From Desulfobacter curvatus DSM 3379 (GTDB taxonomy: Bacteria > Desulfobacterota > Desulfobacteria > Desulfobacterales > Desulfobacteraceae): a DNA stretch of 56,508 bases. Positions 1 to 8,393 of this stretch are shown here, in pieces. The notes under the pieces were generated by a model. It ran no database searches, was not told where the DNA came from, and worked only from the letters and a program-made list of their open reading frames with translations. The stretch is from contig NZ_KB893056.1 of NCBI RefSeq assembly GCF_000373985.1, positions 1-56,508 on the forward strand, in the 5' to 3' direction. The number at the start of each line of letters is the position of its first letter. Position 1 is the stretch's first letter. The position numbers and the translations under genes are program-made.

Positions 1-616
1 CGACACGGGATTGCACCTCCAATTAAGTGAATTTTAGTGTCTGGGGTTTTATCACGACAAACCGGTCAAGGTAATTGTCGTCAACCGGACAAGATAATTG
101 TCGCAGAATAGGCGGGTCTTGACCGGCCCGCCACCAACCAATTTTACATCGACTTACATTATAAGGATCAAAGAAATACGGGTCTGGTAGAAGCGATCAA
201 TACCACCGAATTTTTAAATCGTCGATAATTTTCCTCAAATAACCCTTGTATAAAGTGGCCTTTCCCAAGGATAAAAGAAAAATTCAGTACCATTTAGAAC
301 CCTGTAAATCTTTAAAAAAACTTTAACCACTCTGGTACTTTGTCATCTGCCCTTATGGTCCGATCGTAATTTAAAAAACCTTGATATTATTAAGTTTTTG
401 GCGATATTGAGATGCTTTTTTACACGATCTGTCTAAAATCCGTTACACCCATTACACCTCCTGTAACCGATTACAGGCACCCCGTTACACACGCTTTTCA
501 TTTTTTGGTTGCTGGCAGCAGGCGTGGCAAAATTATCAGGGTGAAAATTGAGATCATTGAGGGTAAGTTGCCCCCCCCCCGGCTGCTGTTTGGGCAACCG
601 GGAGGAAAATTTAAAT
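1..616. other. Non-coding island edge with TGTCG/CGACA repeats
   Basis: No convincing gene is seen here. Directly repeated units of the form ACCGG(T/A)CAAG(G/A)TAATTGTCG lie at about 61-80 and 84-103, with an inverted CGACAA at 54-59 and TTTTAGTGTC at 34-43. A second cluster with TGTCGC and TTTTAGTGTCGC lies at about 941-967. Such short repeated TGTCG motifs resemble terminal binding sites of Tn7/Tn5053-type transposons, but no transposase is in view, so this is only a suggestion. A run of ten C lies at 571-580. Around 435-495 there are several GTTACAC/TGTAAC motifs in both orientations. Confidence 0.4.
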
Positions 617-838
617 TTACCGTTTTAATCGTTGTTGAATAGCCTCTTGTAGAGCTGTGTCAGACTTCTTCACGGAACTCGGTAAAGCATAATAAATTGA
701 TCCTGAATGTAAACTACCATTCCAACATTCTTTTTGCTGCCTCCTTAGCGCCCGAGTATTTTTCTCGTTACGTTTATGTTTAAGGCTTTGTTTTTCGATA
801 TCCTTGATTTTGAATTTACAATATTTATTTAAACTCAT
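617..838 (-). CDS. Small basic hypothetical protein (73 aa)
   Basis: I do not recognise this protein. It is rich in Lys, Arg and Gln, with no signal peptide, membrane segment or clear domain. The start is well supported: an AAGGAG Shine-Dalgarno lies eight bases upstream of the ATG at 838. It sits alone between the TGTCG repeats and the terminator of the methyltransferase gene, on the same strand as the island genes upstream of it. A small DNA-binding or accessory protein of the mobile element is possible, but nothing in the sequence proves it. Confidence 0.5.
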   Translation of the reverse strand: MSLNKYCKFKIKDIEKQSLKHKRNEKNTRALRRQQKECWNGSLHSGSIYYALPSSVKKSDTALQEAIQQRLKR

Positions 839-982
839 GATTTAGTCTCCTTGCAAAGTGTGCCAGGCCTTTTCAGCCCCATTGACCTTTGTTGTCCCGG
901 CATCGTTAAAATTGCTTTCACAAAGGATGGGAGACTTTGACTGTCGCCGTACGACTTTTAGTGTCGCAGGATGATTTTGTTG

Positions 983-1020
983 AAAAAAATAGAAACAGCC
1001 GGGCGTAAAAACCCGGCTGT
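983..1020 (-). terminator. Rho-independent terminator after the methyltransferase gene
   Basis: A perfect 9-bp stem (ACAGCCGGG at 995-1003 with CCCGGCTGT at 1012-1020) closes an 8-base loop. In the minus direction it is followed by a T-rich tract (the complement of GAAAAAAATAGAA). It lies 27 bases beyond the stop codon of the minus-strand methyltransferase-radical SAM gene and ends that transcription unit. Confidence 0.8.
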
Positions 1021-1046
1021 ATGATGTGGGTTAAATTGCCTGAAGA

Positions 1047-3110
1047 TTATTCTGGAATACGGTCTCGCCAGTCATCCTTCTGAGGTGGGATTTCAACCTT
1101 GAGTTTGCGAAGTTGTTTCCGATAGTGCCCCTTCCACTTGATCATGGGATCGTTTTTGTACCGTGTATAAATTGGCAAAAGTTTCATCGGGGTCTGGTCG
1201 GTAATGATTTTAACAATCGCCTTTTCAACTTGGGGACTGTCATTGACCACCCGTTTCCTGACCATTTTCATGGGACCTACCCACATGCAGTCCGTAGTAT
1301 GAGGCCGTAGGTCTTCAATCAGATTCCCCACATTTGGGAAATCAAGCATGGGTTCTATGCTGACAGAGTTCCTGAAACCTTTTTCCTTGACCAGAGCAAG
1401 GGCTTTTTTACGATCCTCATAGGTGGGTGCATTGGGTTCCCAGAACCCAAGTACGTCATTGTCCATGGCGGTAATGGTGAATCGGAACATAACCTGGCTT
1501 TTATAGGGTGCGATCGCGTCACACAGCTTTTCAATCAGATCAGGCCGGGGCTTGGATACCACCAGAACCTTATTTCCCGCCTTGAGAAGTTTTTTCAAAA
1601 CAGTCTCACAGGCATCATAGGTGCCTGGGGTGATGTCGTGTGTCGAAGGGAACATCAACCGCTTACTGCTTACTCGCCAGCCTTTGTTGATTATTTTGGG
1701 ATTGAGTTTTTCTTTCGGCCAGTTTTTAACTGTGTTGCCATGACGGCGGACGGATTCTTCCCTGGCGTAGCAGTACCGGCAGTCATTGCTGCAGCCACGG
1801 GAGATGTTAATTCCTTTGTCGGCCCAGTCCTGGACATTGTCAGGCTCTTTTTGCTGCTCAAGGTTTTGTTTTTTATAGCCTGTAATTTTGAATCCATGAG
1901 CCTCCACGGAGGTAGTGGACGGGTTATTAAGTGCAAAATGGATGGCTTCCACCAATCCTTTTTCGCCTGATACGTCTATTATTGGACCGCCTTGTGATTG
2001 AAGCTCGAAGGATTTAAAATCTGATAATCTCTGAATTTTACCTGATGCCAAAGGCTTCGGTTTTTTAATTCCACCGGAAACATTTTTAAGGCGTTCTTTG
2101 GCAATCTCAAAGTATTCTTTTTCAAGTTCAATACCGATAAATTTTCTTCCGAGCAACCATGCCGCCAGACAGGTGGTCCCAGATCCACAAAATGGGTCCA
2201 GGACTAAATCCTCTTGCCTGGAGCCTAAAGCAATCAGGTAGGACATCAGCTTCAGGGGTTTTACCATTGGATGGATATTCTTCCGTGCGGTGGGTCTGGG
2301 GAGCATGGGAACGTTGTGGCTTTTCAGCCCTTGGCGACGTATTTCCCGTTTATTTTCTGGCAGGTTATCTAATCCGAAGTCCTTTTCCCGTTTTGATGGT
2401 TTTGCAGCAAACAAATACGGCAGAGTGTGTTTAGCCCAGCTATCCAGGGAAAACCGGTGAGAGTTTCCCTTTGAGTCTGCACATTCGATCTCTCCACAGT
2501 CATCGCCGAACGGGTCTAAAGCCAAATCGCTGACAATGATATTGGACATCTGCCGCTTTTCAACTTTCCCATCCTTATTTATAATCGGGATCATACAATC
2601 ATTGAGAAATGTCACGCCTTTCCTGTTGGTGTGGGCTTGGGCCGTATAAGATTTCTCGGAAAGAGGCTTCATAGTAACCAGAATGACTTCAGTGGCAGGC
2701 CTGGGCTGAAAGCCTGCATAGGCATTCTCAAGATTTTTCTGGGCATCGTCATTGGCTTGCTCAGTTTGTATTTTCCGGGCATTGGACATGCCGGTCTTGT
2801 AGATCCAGTACAGAGATGTGAAATTGATGAAAAAGCCCGCTTTGCGCAGAATCATAATCTGGAAGCTGAGTAGATCCTGCCGGGGAGAGCACATGATGAA
2901 AGCAAACCCACCAGGTTTCAGGACCCGAAGGGTTTCAACCCAGATACCAACCTCTGGGAGATCCTTGTCCCATTTATATTTGTCGTATTCGAGCCCGTAT
3001 GGAGGGTCAGTCATAACCACATCTATTGAGTCCGAAGGCACTCTTTTTAGTTCAACGGCAGAGTTTCCGTTGAGGAGCTCTCCGTTGTTGATGCTTTTGA
3101 TGTCTATCAT
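1047..3110 (-). CDS. Beta-class DNA methyltransferase fused to a radical-SAM domain
   Basis: This is a two-domain protein of 687 aa. Residues 1-345 form an N6-adenine/N4-cytosine DNA methyltransferase with catalytic motif IV DPPY at 35-38 before the SAM-binding motif I DPFCGSGTT at 305-313; this is the beta-class order, with the target-recognition region in between (about 110-280). A linker (about 350-430) leads to a radical-SAM domain of SplB/DUF5131-like character with the cluster motif CX3CX2C (Cys440, Cys444, Cys447, then Tyr-Ala). The ATG at 3110 has an AAGGA box. The gene follows the D5-like ATPase by 69 bases and ends at a terminator. Separate families are known for each half. The fusion suggests that a target base is methylated and then changed by radical chemistry, or that the radical domain acts on the same DNA; the substrate is unknown. 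No restriction endonuclease is seen beside it. Confidence 0.85.
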   Translation of the reverse strand: MIDIKSINNGELLNGNSAVELKRVPSDSIDVVMTDPPYGLEYDKYKWDKDLPEVGIWVETLRVLKPGGFAFIMCSPRQDLLSFQIMILRKAGFFINFTSLYWIYKTGMSNARKIQTEQANDDAQKNLENAYAGFQPRPATEVILVTMKPLSEKSYTAQAHTNRKGVTFLNDCMIPIINKDGKVEKRQMSNIIVSDLALDPFGDDCGEIECADSKGNSHRFSLDSWAKHTLPYLFAAKPSKREKDFGLDNLPENKREIRRQGLKSHNVPMLPRPTARKNIHPMVKPLKLMSYLIALGSRQEDLVLDPFCGSGTTCLAAWLLGRKFIGIELEKEYFEIAKERLKNVSGGIKKPKPLASGKIQRLSDFKSFELQSQGGPIIDVSGEKGLVEAIHFALNNPSTTSVEAHGFKITGYKKQNLEQQKEPDNVQDWADKGINISRGCSNDCRYCYAREESVRRHGNTVKNWPKEKLNPKIINKGWRVSSKRLMFPSTHDITPGTYDACETVLKKLLKAGNKVLVVSKPRPDLIEKLCDAIAPYKSQVMFRFTITAMDNDVLGFWEPNAPTYEDRKKALALVKEKGFRNSVSIEPMLDFPNVGNLIEDLRPHTTDCMWVGPMKMVRKRVVNDSPQVEKAIVKIITDQTPMKLLPIYTRYKNDPMIKWKGHYRKQLRKLKVEIPPQKDDWRDRIPE

Positions 3111-3179
3111 ATTAAAAATCCTTTATATAATGGATAAACCGGCCACCTCCAATGGATGACCGGTCACCTTGGTTGTTGT

Positions 3180-4773
3180 TTAGAAGCTTGCTGCTGTGGC
3201 GGTTGAGGCTTTTTCCTTGCCCGAATCGTCTGCCAAGTCCTTAGATTCCTGTCTGGCTGACATCACTTTTTGAACTGTTTCCACACGGTCATCCAGATCT
3301 CGTTTAGGCGTTTCTTCTTTGAGCGCAGGCTCTCCATTTTGGATTATCTTTGTTAAGCTGATTGAGCGACTCCCGGAGTGCTCCTTCTCGAACAGAATGC
3401 CTTTTTCCCGAAGAAAGGCGGAAATCCGTTTAAGATTCCGGGACAGATGATTCGGGAGCTTTGGAAATTGTGGGTATTTTTGTTTATCCGGTTCAATACA
3501 CATGACCAGATCAGCCAAAAGGCTCGTAGCAGTCCCTTTCCAATTATTCCGGTCTTTCATGAACTTGAGTACGGCCAAAGCGGTGGAATCGGCATCAATA
3601 GACTCTTCGACCAAGGTCGTTCTCATGGTTTGCATGGTTTTCAGGAAGGTACCATTTTCCCAAGGGAGTCCGTCTTCTCCGGCAATAACCCATTTGGCAA
3701 AATCAGCCATTCTGGGCAAATTCTCCGTTGACACTTGGTCAAAATTCCTCAAGGCTGCAGAAACCCCTTTGCACAATGCTCCCAGGATGGCAGGGCGATC
3801 TTGTTTCCAGGATTCCCAGATTTCCTTGCTCGTTTTACGCTCCTCTGGTGAAATAAAGGCCAGCTCAACAATGATGGAACGATCAGCCAGGTCCTGTCTT
3901 GTTGGGGACATGGCGACACTGTTAATAACAATCGGATTTTTGCAAAGAAGTTGGATCTCTTCGTTGGTGGTGTAAAGTTTCCTGGTTGTAAATCCGGCAC
4001 CCGTGGCAAGCTTACAAAGGTTGTCGGATTGTTTATCCGTAATCTTTGACAGGTTATCATAGCAAAGAATGAAATCGTTACTGGCAGCGATCATGAGGTT
4101 TCTCATGCCTGTGGACAAGTTTCTCAAAGGGACAGTAGACTCATCCAGCAGATTTTTAATCAAGGTGGAGACGGTGCTCTTTGCGGAGCCCTGCTCGCCA
4201 ACCAGAAACAGAGGAGGATATCCGCCGTCAGTATTCAGACAGGACATTAACCAGGCCACAAACAGAATGAAGTCGTTTTCCGCCTTAAACTTGACGTATT
4301 TTTTAAGCAGATTGAGGTCTTCAGATTGGGCGTCTATCTTTGCGCCTTCGATCGGCAGTTGTATTTTAGACCGAATGAACTTCACGGGAGGATTCTGAAT
4401 TTCCCGGACAGATTCCCCGGTGATCTCAATAACGTCGAAACCAGGGGTGCCCAGATCAATATAGATGGCATCTGGGGTTCTGCCAATGCGCCGGAACACA
4501 GGCTTAACTTCACCAAATAGTCTGGCAAAGTTATCACAATTATCAATGATCTCCATGAGGTCTCCTTTGGGAAGAAAAATTTCAAAGGTTTCAAAATATT
4601 TTTTGTTAATGAAATCTTTAAATTTGGAACCTTGAATGTTAAAATTCCGGCCCCGAATGGTTGCGTATCCGGCCCCGAATGGTTGCGTAGGTGATGTCGT
4701 CTTTGGTCTTGAATAAATCCATAGTTTCATTTTCAAAGGGTCCTTGGATGAATTTGTCGATTGAAATTTCCAT
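3180..4773 (-). pseudogene. D5/SF3-like P-loop ATPase, frameshifted near its start
   Basis: The body encodes an ATPase of the kind found beside phage or plasmid primases. Walker A is GEQGSAKST and Walker B is FILCYDN (about residues 180 and 222 of the uninterrupted part). Translation was probably meant to begin at the ATG at 4773, which has a perfect GAAGGAG six bases upstream. A perfect 22-bp tandem duplication (4646-4667 and 4668-4689) shifts the frame: from 4773 the reading stops soon after the second copy, while the downstream frame is open from 4736 but only with a TTG and no ribosome site. Removing one copy restores a continuous protein of about 523 aa. A replication-initiation or maintenance helicase for the island is the likely original role. 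A weak restart could still give a nearly full ATPase. Confidence 0.7.
4646..4689. repeat. Perfect 22-bp tandem duplication
   Basis: The unit TCCGGCCCCGAATGGTTGCG plus TA occurs twice, head to tail, with no mismatch (4646-4667 and 4668-4689). Because 22 is not a multiple of three it shifts the reading frame of the surrounding ATPase gene. It looks like a recent slippage or duplication event. Confidence 0.95.
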
Positions 4774-5171
4774 AATAATCTCCTTCAATTTCCTGGAGGG
4801 CGGTTTATCTTACCGCCTCAACTCAGGTGGTTAATGATGTGAGCTTCTGCTCAATCAGTAAGGGAGATGTTGGAAGTACCCCTATAACTTTTTGGGTCCT
4901 ACCCAGAACTCAGCCGAAGTAAAATTAGCTCTTCAGGAAAAAAGTTTTGGAATAGTTATCGTCCAGACCGTCCAAAATGATCCGGGAAAGGTAGGAATTT
5001 GAGGGTATGAGAACAGCTTTTTTGTGGGAATCTGTGTGAGAGTCATGTGAGAAACTTATTCCGAAATGTGCTAAAATGGCAAAAAATTGGAAAAAGTCTG
5101 GAATTTGAAAAGCCCTATTAAATAAGGGCTTTCAGGTATATCAAGGAAATAAGGAAGCTCGGAGGTAAGTT
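4774..5171. other. Intergenic stretch between the ATPase gene and the tRNA-Arg fragment
   Basis: No gene is supported. The first bases hold the Shine-Dalgarno of the ATPase gene (minus strand), so its promoter should lie here. A small hairpin of 8 bp (AAAGCCCT at 5109-5116 with AGGGCTTT at 5125-5132) sits just before the tRNA fragment. Nothing else stands out. Confidence 0.5.
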
Positions 5172-5216
5172 CTTCTAATCCGTAGGCCGCGTGTTCGAAT
5201 CGCGCCGGGCGCGCCA
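5172..5216 (+). other. 3' half of tRNA-Arg(TCT): probable attachment site
   Basis: The 45 bases match a tRNA-Arg from the anticodon loop CTTCTAA through the 3' anticodon stem TCCGT, variable bases, a paired T arm (GCGTG/CGCGC around TTCGAAT), the 3' acceptor strand CGGGCGC, G and the encoded CCA. The 5' half is absent: the upstream bases do not pair with either stem. Such 3' fragments are left by tyrosine integrases that use the anticodon-loop-to-3'-end block as att site. A truncated integrase starts 139 bases downstream. This is the strongest evidence that the left part of the window is integrated DNA. Confidence 0.85.
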
Positions 5217-5245
5217 CATGAAAATAACCGAAATGCACTAATATA

Positions 5246-5279
5246 AAGGGTTTTGAAGGTTTCTTCAAGGCCCTTTTTG
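5246..5279 (+). terminator. Terminator downstream of the tRNA-Arg fragment
   Basis: The hairpin AAGGG..TTGAAG / CTTCAA..CCCTT is followed by TTTTTG on the plus strand, 30 bases after the CCA end. It may be the original terminator of the tRNA-Arg gene, or part of the integrated element upstream of the integrase. Confidence 0.6.
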
Positions 5280-5354
5280 TTTCTTCTCTGAGTCCCATTT
5301 TAACCAAAATACCGGGTCGAGTTGACACTATGTTGACACCCCAAAGGGGTTAAA

Positions 5355-6074
5355 ATGGCAATCAATCTGTTCTGTCAGCCCTGTAAATCATCTATGAAAA
5401 TAGGCACTAAAGAATGTCGTAAATGTGGTCGGAGTCTTACCGGGTCTAATCGGTTTTATCGGGTTCGTGTGAAATTACCTTCTGGTAAATGGAAGTCTAA
5501 GACCGTCCCCAGACTTAATATGGCAAACAAAATAGAGCTTCAGTATAAGACTAAGGGCGTTGAAGAGGACATCAAGATTCAATTTGAAATCATGACCATC
5601 ACTGAAGTCTGGCCGGAATATCTGAAGTGGGCAAAGCAGAATAAGAAATCCTGGCATGATGATGCGGCGCGCTACCACAACCACATAGAAAAACATATCA
5701 GTGGCTATAAACTGGATCGGGTAATACCTCACCATGTTCAGGCCATCATAAATACTATGTATACCAGAATGACTCCGAGGGGCAAACCATATGCACCGGC
5801 CACAATCAAACAGGTGCTCGTATTGGTTAAAAGGATATTTAATTGGAGCATTAAACAGGGTTATTATATCGGGACCAATCCATACAATTCTATTGAAATG
5901 CCGAGGTTCGATAACAGTGTGACGAATCCCTTACCCGTTGATGCCCTGGCCCATATCATATCAGGCGCGGCCAATGAAGCGGCGTTCTGGGCGGCCCGGG
6001 CAGACAATCCTGAAACCGCCCTATCCCAGGCCCAAACTGCCATGGCGGAATTAATTCGCTCTTTGAAAACTTGA
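5355..6074 (+). pseudogene. Tyrosine-type phage integrase, C-terminally truncated
   Basis: The 239-aa product starts with a four-cysteine zinc-ribbon-like segment (Cys pairs near residues 7-10 and 17-20). It continues with an AP2-like arm region and the SAM-like core-binding domain (about 75-190, ending NPYNSIEMPRF). The catalytic domain with the Arg-His-Arg-Tyr set is missing. From about residue 195 the sequence becomes an Ala-rich tail unlike an integrase and stops at 6074, so a deletion appears to have joined the integrase to the 3' end of another frame. Full members are about 350-400 aa. The ATG at 5355 has AAAGGGG upstream. It lies next to the tRNA-Arg 3' fragment, as expected for an integrase of an element using that site. 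It cannot be an active recombinase as it stands. Confidence 0.8.
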
Positions 6075-6083
6075 GGTAGTTGA

Positions 6084-7715
6084 TTAGTTGATGGGCTGCC
6101 GTTTTTCACCCAACCATTGGATCAAGGCCTCGTGGTTCAGAGGCTTGGAAAAGTAAAATCCCTGGATGATATCACATCCCAGTGCTTTCAGTTTCACGGC
6201 GGTCTCTTTATTTTCAACCCCTTCGGCCACAACTTTCATGCTCAGGTTATGGCCCAGGTCAATGATGGACTTGACAATGACAGCATCACTCTCACTTTCC
6301 AGCATGTCCATAACAAATGATTTATCTATTTTTAATTCCTTTGCCGGCAGTTTTTTCAGATAGGCCAGAGACGAATATCCAGTGCCGAAATCATCAATGG
6401 AAATTTTAATGTCCAGCTCTGCCAGCCGGCTGAGAATTTTCAGGGCCAGGTCCGGGTCTTTGATCATGGACCCCTCGGTGACCTCAAGGGTAATGTACCT
6501 GGCCGGGATTTCATAGAGTGAGAGCATGCCCACTATGACGTCGGGCAGTTCCGTATCCAGAAGAGCGGCAGGACTCAAATTGACGGCGATACCTATTTTC
6601 AGTCCTTTTTTATGCCATTTTTCCCCTTGTTTAAGGGCAGCATTTAGTACCCAGATGGTCAGGGGCCGGATCAGCCCGGTCCGCTCGGCCATGGGGATGA
6701 ATTCGTCCGGTGAAAGGAATCCGTGCTCAGGGTGCTGCCAGCGGACCAGGGCTTCTACACTGCCGACCCGGTCCTGGGCCAGATTGACTTTTGGCTGGTA
6801 ATAAACCATCAGCTCATTGGTGTCGATGGCGTGTCGCAGTTCCCCCATCATGGTGATGCGTTTTGGGCTGCCTTTGTCCATATCTTTATTATATACGGCA
6901 AATTTCTTGGTGTTCTGCTTGGCATTGACCAGGGCCAGGTTTGCCCGTTGCATAATGGTGTCGGCTTCCATGCCGTGATCCGGGAAAGAGGCGATACCGA
7001 TACTGGCCATTACCTCTATATCAAGGCCTTCTATGGAAAAGGGTTCCATAAATATTTTTTGCAGTTTTTTGACAATATTGAGCACCATTTCCCTGTGGGT
7101 ACTCATATCCAGAAGAATGGCAAACTCATCGCCTCCAACCCTGGCAAGGGTATCGGATTTTCGTATGATGATTTGGAGCCGGGAAACTACCTGGCATAAA
7201 AGCTGGTCCCCGCTGTAATGGCCCAGGGTTTCATTAACCTGCTTGAATTCGTCAAGATCCAGAATCATCAGCACCAGACTGGTTTTACGTCTGGATGCCA
7301 TCTGGATGGCATGGTTCAGCCTGTCGTAAAGCAGCGTGCGGTTGGGCAGGCCGGTGAGGGTATCGTGGGTGGATTCGTGTACTGCTTTATGTTCAAGTTC
7401 AACAGTGAGATTCCGAAGGTCCGCGGTCTGTTCCATGACGATGGAGCCTGCTTCATAGGCCATGATCGTACTGGTGTACTGGCCCCAAAAGGCAAATATA
7501 AAGGGCATGGCATCCATGATCCAGAGGGTGACGTTGGTTTTCTGTGCCTCAATCATGGCTTGAATGGTAATTTCCCCTGACTGGAGATAGGCATTGATGG
7601 CCGTGGCCAAGATAAGAGCACCAAAGGCTATGAGGGTGCCGAACAACGCATAGCGGGTGATCTCGGACTTCATGAGTTTGACGTTAGCGCGAAGGGACTG
7701 GCGTAATTTGTCCAT
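6084..7715 (-). CDS. GGDEF-EAL cyclic-di-GMP protein with two membrane segments
   Basis: This 543-aa inner-membrane protein makes and/or breaks c-di-GMP. Two hydrophobic segments lie near residues 22-43 and 62-85. The GGDEF domain follows with an intact GGDEF at 194-198 and an inhibitory I-site RKSD just before it. The EAL domain has EAL at 321-323, DDFGTGYSSL at 441-450, KIDKSF near 462 and the AEGVE motif at 497-501. All catalytic signatures look complete, so either activity is possible. The short membrane part has no recognised sensor domain. The gene converges on the truncated integrase with only 9 bases between them, so it marks the start of the ordinary chromosome. Confidence 0.92.
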   Translation of the reverse strand: MDKLRQSLRANVKLMKSEITRYALFGTLIAFGALILATAINAYLQSGEITIQAMIEAQKTNVTLWIMDAMPFIFAFWGQYTSTIMAYEAGSIVMEQTADLRNLTVELEHKAVHESTHDTLTGLPNRTLLYDRLNHAIQMASRRKTSLVLMILDLDEFKQVNETLGHYSGDQLLCQVVSRLQIIIRKSDTLARVGGDEFAILLDMSTHREMVLNIVKKLQKIFMEPFSIEGLDIEVMASIGIASFPDHGMEADTIMQRANLALVNAKQNTKKFAVYNKDMDKGSPKRITMMGELRHAIDTNELMVYYQPKVNLAQDRVGSVEALVRWQHPEHGFLSPDEFIPMAERTGLIRPLTIWVLNAALKQGEKWHKKGLKIGIAVNLSPAALLDTELPDVIVGMLSLYEIPARYITLEVTEGSMIKDPDLALKILSRLAELDIKISIDDFGTGYSSLAYLKKLPAKELKIDKSFVMDMLESESDAVIVKSIIDLGHNLSMKVVAEGVENKETAVKLKALGCDIIQGFYFSKPLNHEALIQWLGEKRQPIN

Positions 7716-7967
7716 ATATAGGCTTACCTTTAAGAATGAACCATATATTCCCTTGGTTCTTTTTAAGGAAACGATTTAATGTCTGAAAGAAACCGGATAT
7801 TATTTTGCTATCGTATTAATATAAAATACATATGGCACATTATTGGGATGGATGTCAAATTCATTCCAGGGTGACCACTCTTACAATGCCAACAGGATTC
7901 GTATTGACTTGAAACTTATTTTAATCTAATTGATTGGACATCGAAAATAAATACCGGAGCAAATATC

Positions 7968-8381
7968 ATGATAAAAAAAATTATCCCAATCGTTTTTTTG
8001 TCTTTTATTATTTTTTCACCCTTTTCAGCAAATTGCATGGATTTTAAACCTGGAAAATATGAAATTACATCAAAAATAGAAATGCCGGGGATGTCTATGC
8101 CCGCGCAGACCGTCACCCAGTGCCTTACACAGGAAAAGCCGGTACCGGATAAATCCATGGGAGATCAGGGCTGCGAAATATTAGACATGCAAGAGGATGG
8201 GAACACATTGACCTGGACTATGGAATGCAACCAACAAGGCCAAAAAGTCACAACTACGGGAAAAATGACGTATTCTGAAGATTCTTTTGCGGGCGTAATG
8301 ACAATGGAAATGGGACCACAAGCAGGAAATATGACCATCAAGACTCAAATCACCGGCAAAAGGATCGGATCTTGTGATTGA
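7968..8381 (+). CDS. Exported DUF3617 family protein
   Basis: The 137-aa protein has a clear signal peptide (Lys-rich start, hydrophobic stretch to about residue 22, cleavage near the Ala-Asn-Cys). The mature part shows the family pattern: a FKPGKYEI opening, conserved cysteines, a Q-C-L segment and a closing Gly-x-Cys. Proteins of this family are small and periplasmic, and their function is unknown. Four mature cysteines could form disulfides. It stands alone between a divergent c-di-GMP gene and a convergent TPR-like gene. Confidence 0.75.
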   Translation: MIKKIIPIVFLSFIIFSPFSANCMDFKPGKYEITSKIEMPGMSMPAQTVTQCLTQEKPVPDKSMGDQGCEILDMQEDGNTLTWTMECNQQGQKVTTTGKMTYSEDSFAGVMTMEMGPQAGNMTIKTQITGKRIGSCD

Positions 8382-8393
8382 GCTAACAGGTTA

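Noticed and set aside
412..642. Plus-strand open frame of 76 codons near the left end
   Set aside because: It has no ribosome site, runs through the C10 tract and looks like no protein family; it also overlaps the end of the better supported 73-aa minus-strand gene.
5172..5216. A complete tRNA-Arg gene
   Set aside because: The D arm, 5' acceptor strand and 5' anticodon stem are missing upstream, so only the 3' half exists.
5071..5328. Minus-strand open frame over the tRNA-Arg fragment
   Set aside because: It reads through the antisense of the tRNA fragment and the terminator, and has no ribosome site.
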